From positions 1-5,961 of the forward strand of contig JADFPK010000121.1 of the NCBI GenBank assembly GCA_022562375.1: a stretch of DNA of 5,961 nucleotides, given 5' to 3'. Each line of letters opens with the position of its first letter. Position 1 is the first letter of the stretch. Shown here piece after piece: positions 5,316 to 5,961 of this stretch. A program made the translations under genes and the position numbers. The stretch is from Pseudomonadota bacterium. Lineage in GTDB: Bacteria; Pseudomonadota; Alphaproteobacteria; SMXQ01. The notes under the pieces were generated by a model. The model saw nothing but the letters and a program-made list of their open reading frames with translations. It searched no databases and was not told the origin of the DNA.

Positions 5316-5961
5316 ATGTCTGAAGCGACCGTCGAGTTTCCTGGGCCCGGGGCCGGCAATGGCGCCGGCGTACTGGCGGCCGAGCCGCTCTCGCGCCTGA
5401 CCGATATCGAGGAGTTTCGCCAAGCTTACGGCAAGTTCAAGTCCGGTGAGTGGGACAATTCGAAATGGCAGCCCTTCCGGCTGCGCTACGGCGTTTACGG
5501 CCAGTTGCAGCCCGACGTCCACATGATACGCATCAAGTTCCCGGGCGGCATCATGGATGTCGACGGGGCGCGGGCGGTCGTCGAGGTCAACCGGCGCTGG
5601 GCCGGCGCCAAGCTCCACCTGACGACGCGCCAAGCCATCCAGATCTACTACATCTCGCCCGACGACGCGCCCGAGGTGCTGGAGTATCTCTGCCGCCGCG
5701 GCATCACCACGCGGGAGGCCTGCGGCAATTCGCTGCGCAACATGAATTCCTGCCAGTTGGCCGGCGTCTGCCCGCGCGAGCACGTCGATGCCGGCAAGGT
5801 GGCCCAGCGCCTGGCGCTGAGCTGGATCCGCCATCCCCTGGTCCAGCACATGCCGCGCAAGTTCAAGACCACCGTCTCGGGCTGCGAGACCGACTGCGCG
5901 TCCACCCACATCCATGACCTCGGGCTGATCGCCACCAGGAAGGACGGCAAGGTCGGCTTCA
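5316..5961 (+). CDS. Siroheme-type nitrite/sulfite reductase, N-terminal part, C-terminus outside window
   Basis: Member of the siroheme/[4Fe-4S] nitrite and sulfite reductase family, which carries out six-electron reduction of sulfite to sulfide or nitrite to ammonia in the cytoplasm. 215 codons are visible. Residues 50-113 resemble the ferredoxin-like half domain (WQPFRLRYGVYGQLQ, HMIRIKFPGG, KLHLTTRQAIQIYYI); R72 and R105 are candidates for the anion-binding arginines. Residues 132-205 resemble the siroheme/FeS domain: REACGNSLRNMNSCQLAGVC, then HMPRKFKTTVSGCETDC and HDLGLIA. C146-x5-C152 and C190-x3-C194 form a complete cluster-ligand set, which in common two-repeat NirA/CysI enzymes is found in the second half only. 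It may therefore be a divergent assimilatory enzyme, or a type in which the first module is catalytic. The ATG at 5316 is preceded by GGGG at about 8 nt. The ATG at 5303 is out of frame and stops after two codons. The gene is divergent from ctaA and has its own strong promoter. Sulfite versus nitrite as substrate is not decidable here. Confidence 0.85.
   Translation, partial: MSEATVEFPGPGAGNGAGVLAAEPLSRLTDIEEFRQAYGKFKSGEWDNSKWQPFRLRYGVYGQLQPDVHMIRIKFPGGIMDVDGARAVVEVNRRWAGAKLHLTTRQAIQIYYISPDDAPEVLEYLCRRGITTREACGNSLRNMNSCQLAGVCPREHVDAGKVAQRLALSWIRHPLVQHMPRKFKTTVSGCETDCASTHIHDLGLIATRKDGKVGF

Noticed and set aside
5301..5915. Minus-strand open frame opposite the nitrite/sulfite reductase
   Set aside because: It has no recognisable motif and is antisense to a well-supported family member; GC-rich shadow.

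Overview
The window is GC-rich, bacterial and almost fully coding. It holds five protein genes. Four lie on the minus strand and one, cut by the right edge, lies on the plus strand. High GC, a Cox15-type heme A synthase without the loop cysteine pair, a fused TAXI-type TRAP transporter and an aromatic-ring Rieske oxygenase suggest an aerobic alphaproteobacterium, perhaps a Rhodospirillales-like one. The taxonomic placement is inference only.

Reading from right to left on the minus strand, the order is: heme A synthase ctaA (3901-4968, TTG start); a TAXI-family periplasmic solute-binding protein (2808-3794); a fused TRAP permease (781-2706); and the N-terminal half of a Rieske ring-hydroxylating oxygenase large subunit (1-713, running off the left edge). 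The last three look like one uptake-plus-catabolism unit: the binding protein captures a substrate, probably an organic or aromatic acid, the permease imports it, and the oxygenase may start its breakdown. A hairpin followed by a T-rich tract sits between binding protein and permease. It probably lets the binding protein be made in excess. A tandem 17-bp repeat lies just upstream of the binding-protein ribosome-binding site.

A 347-bp gap separates ctaA from a divergent plus-strand gene. The half next to ctaA is GC-rich with no recognisable feature. The other half is a sharply AT-rich island with a perfect consensus sigma-70 promoter (TTGACA, 16 bp, TATAAT), an inverted repeat over the expected start of transcription, and a direct repeat flanking the -35 box. 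This promoter should drive the gene at 5316, a siroheme-type nitrite/sulfite reductase. Only its first 215 residues are visible, yet they already contain a complete C-x5-C...C-x3-C siroheme/[4Fe-4S] ligand set. In ordinary two-repeat assimilatory enzymes that set belongs to the second half.

I see no RNA genes, insertion sequences, CRISPR arrays or integration sites. No wholly new system is evident. The most unusual points are the cysteine arrangement of the reductase, its promoter architecture, and the transporter-oxygenase linkage.
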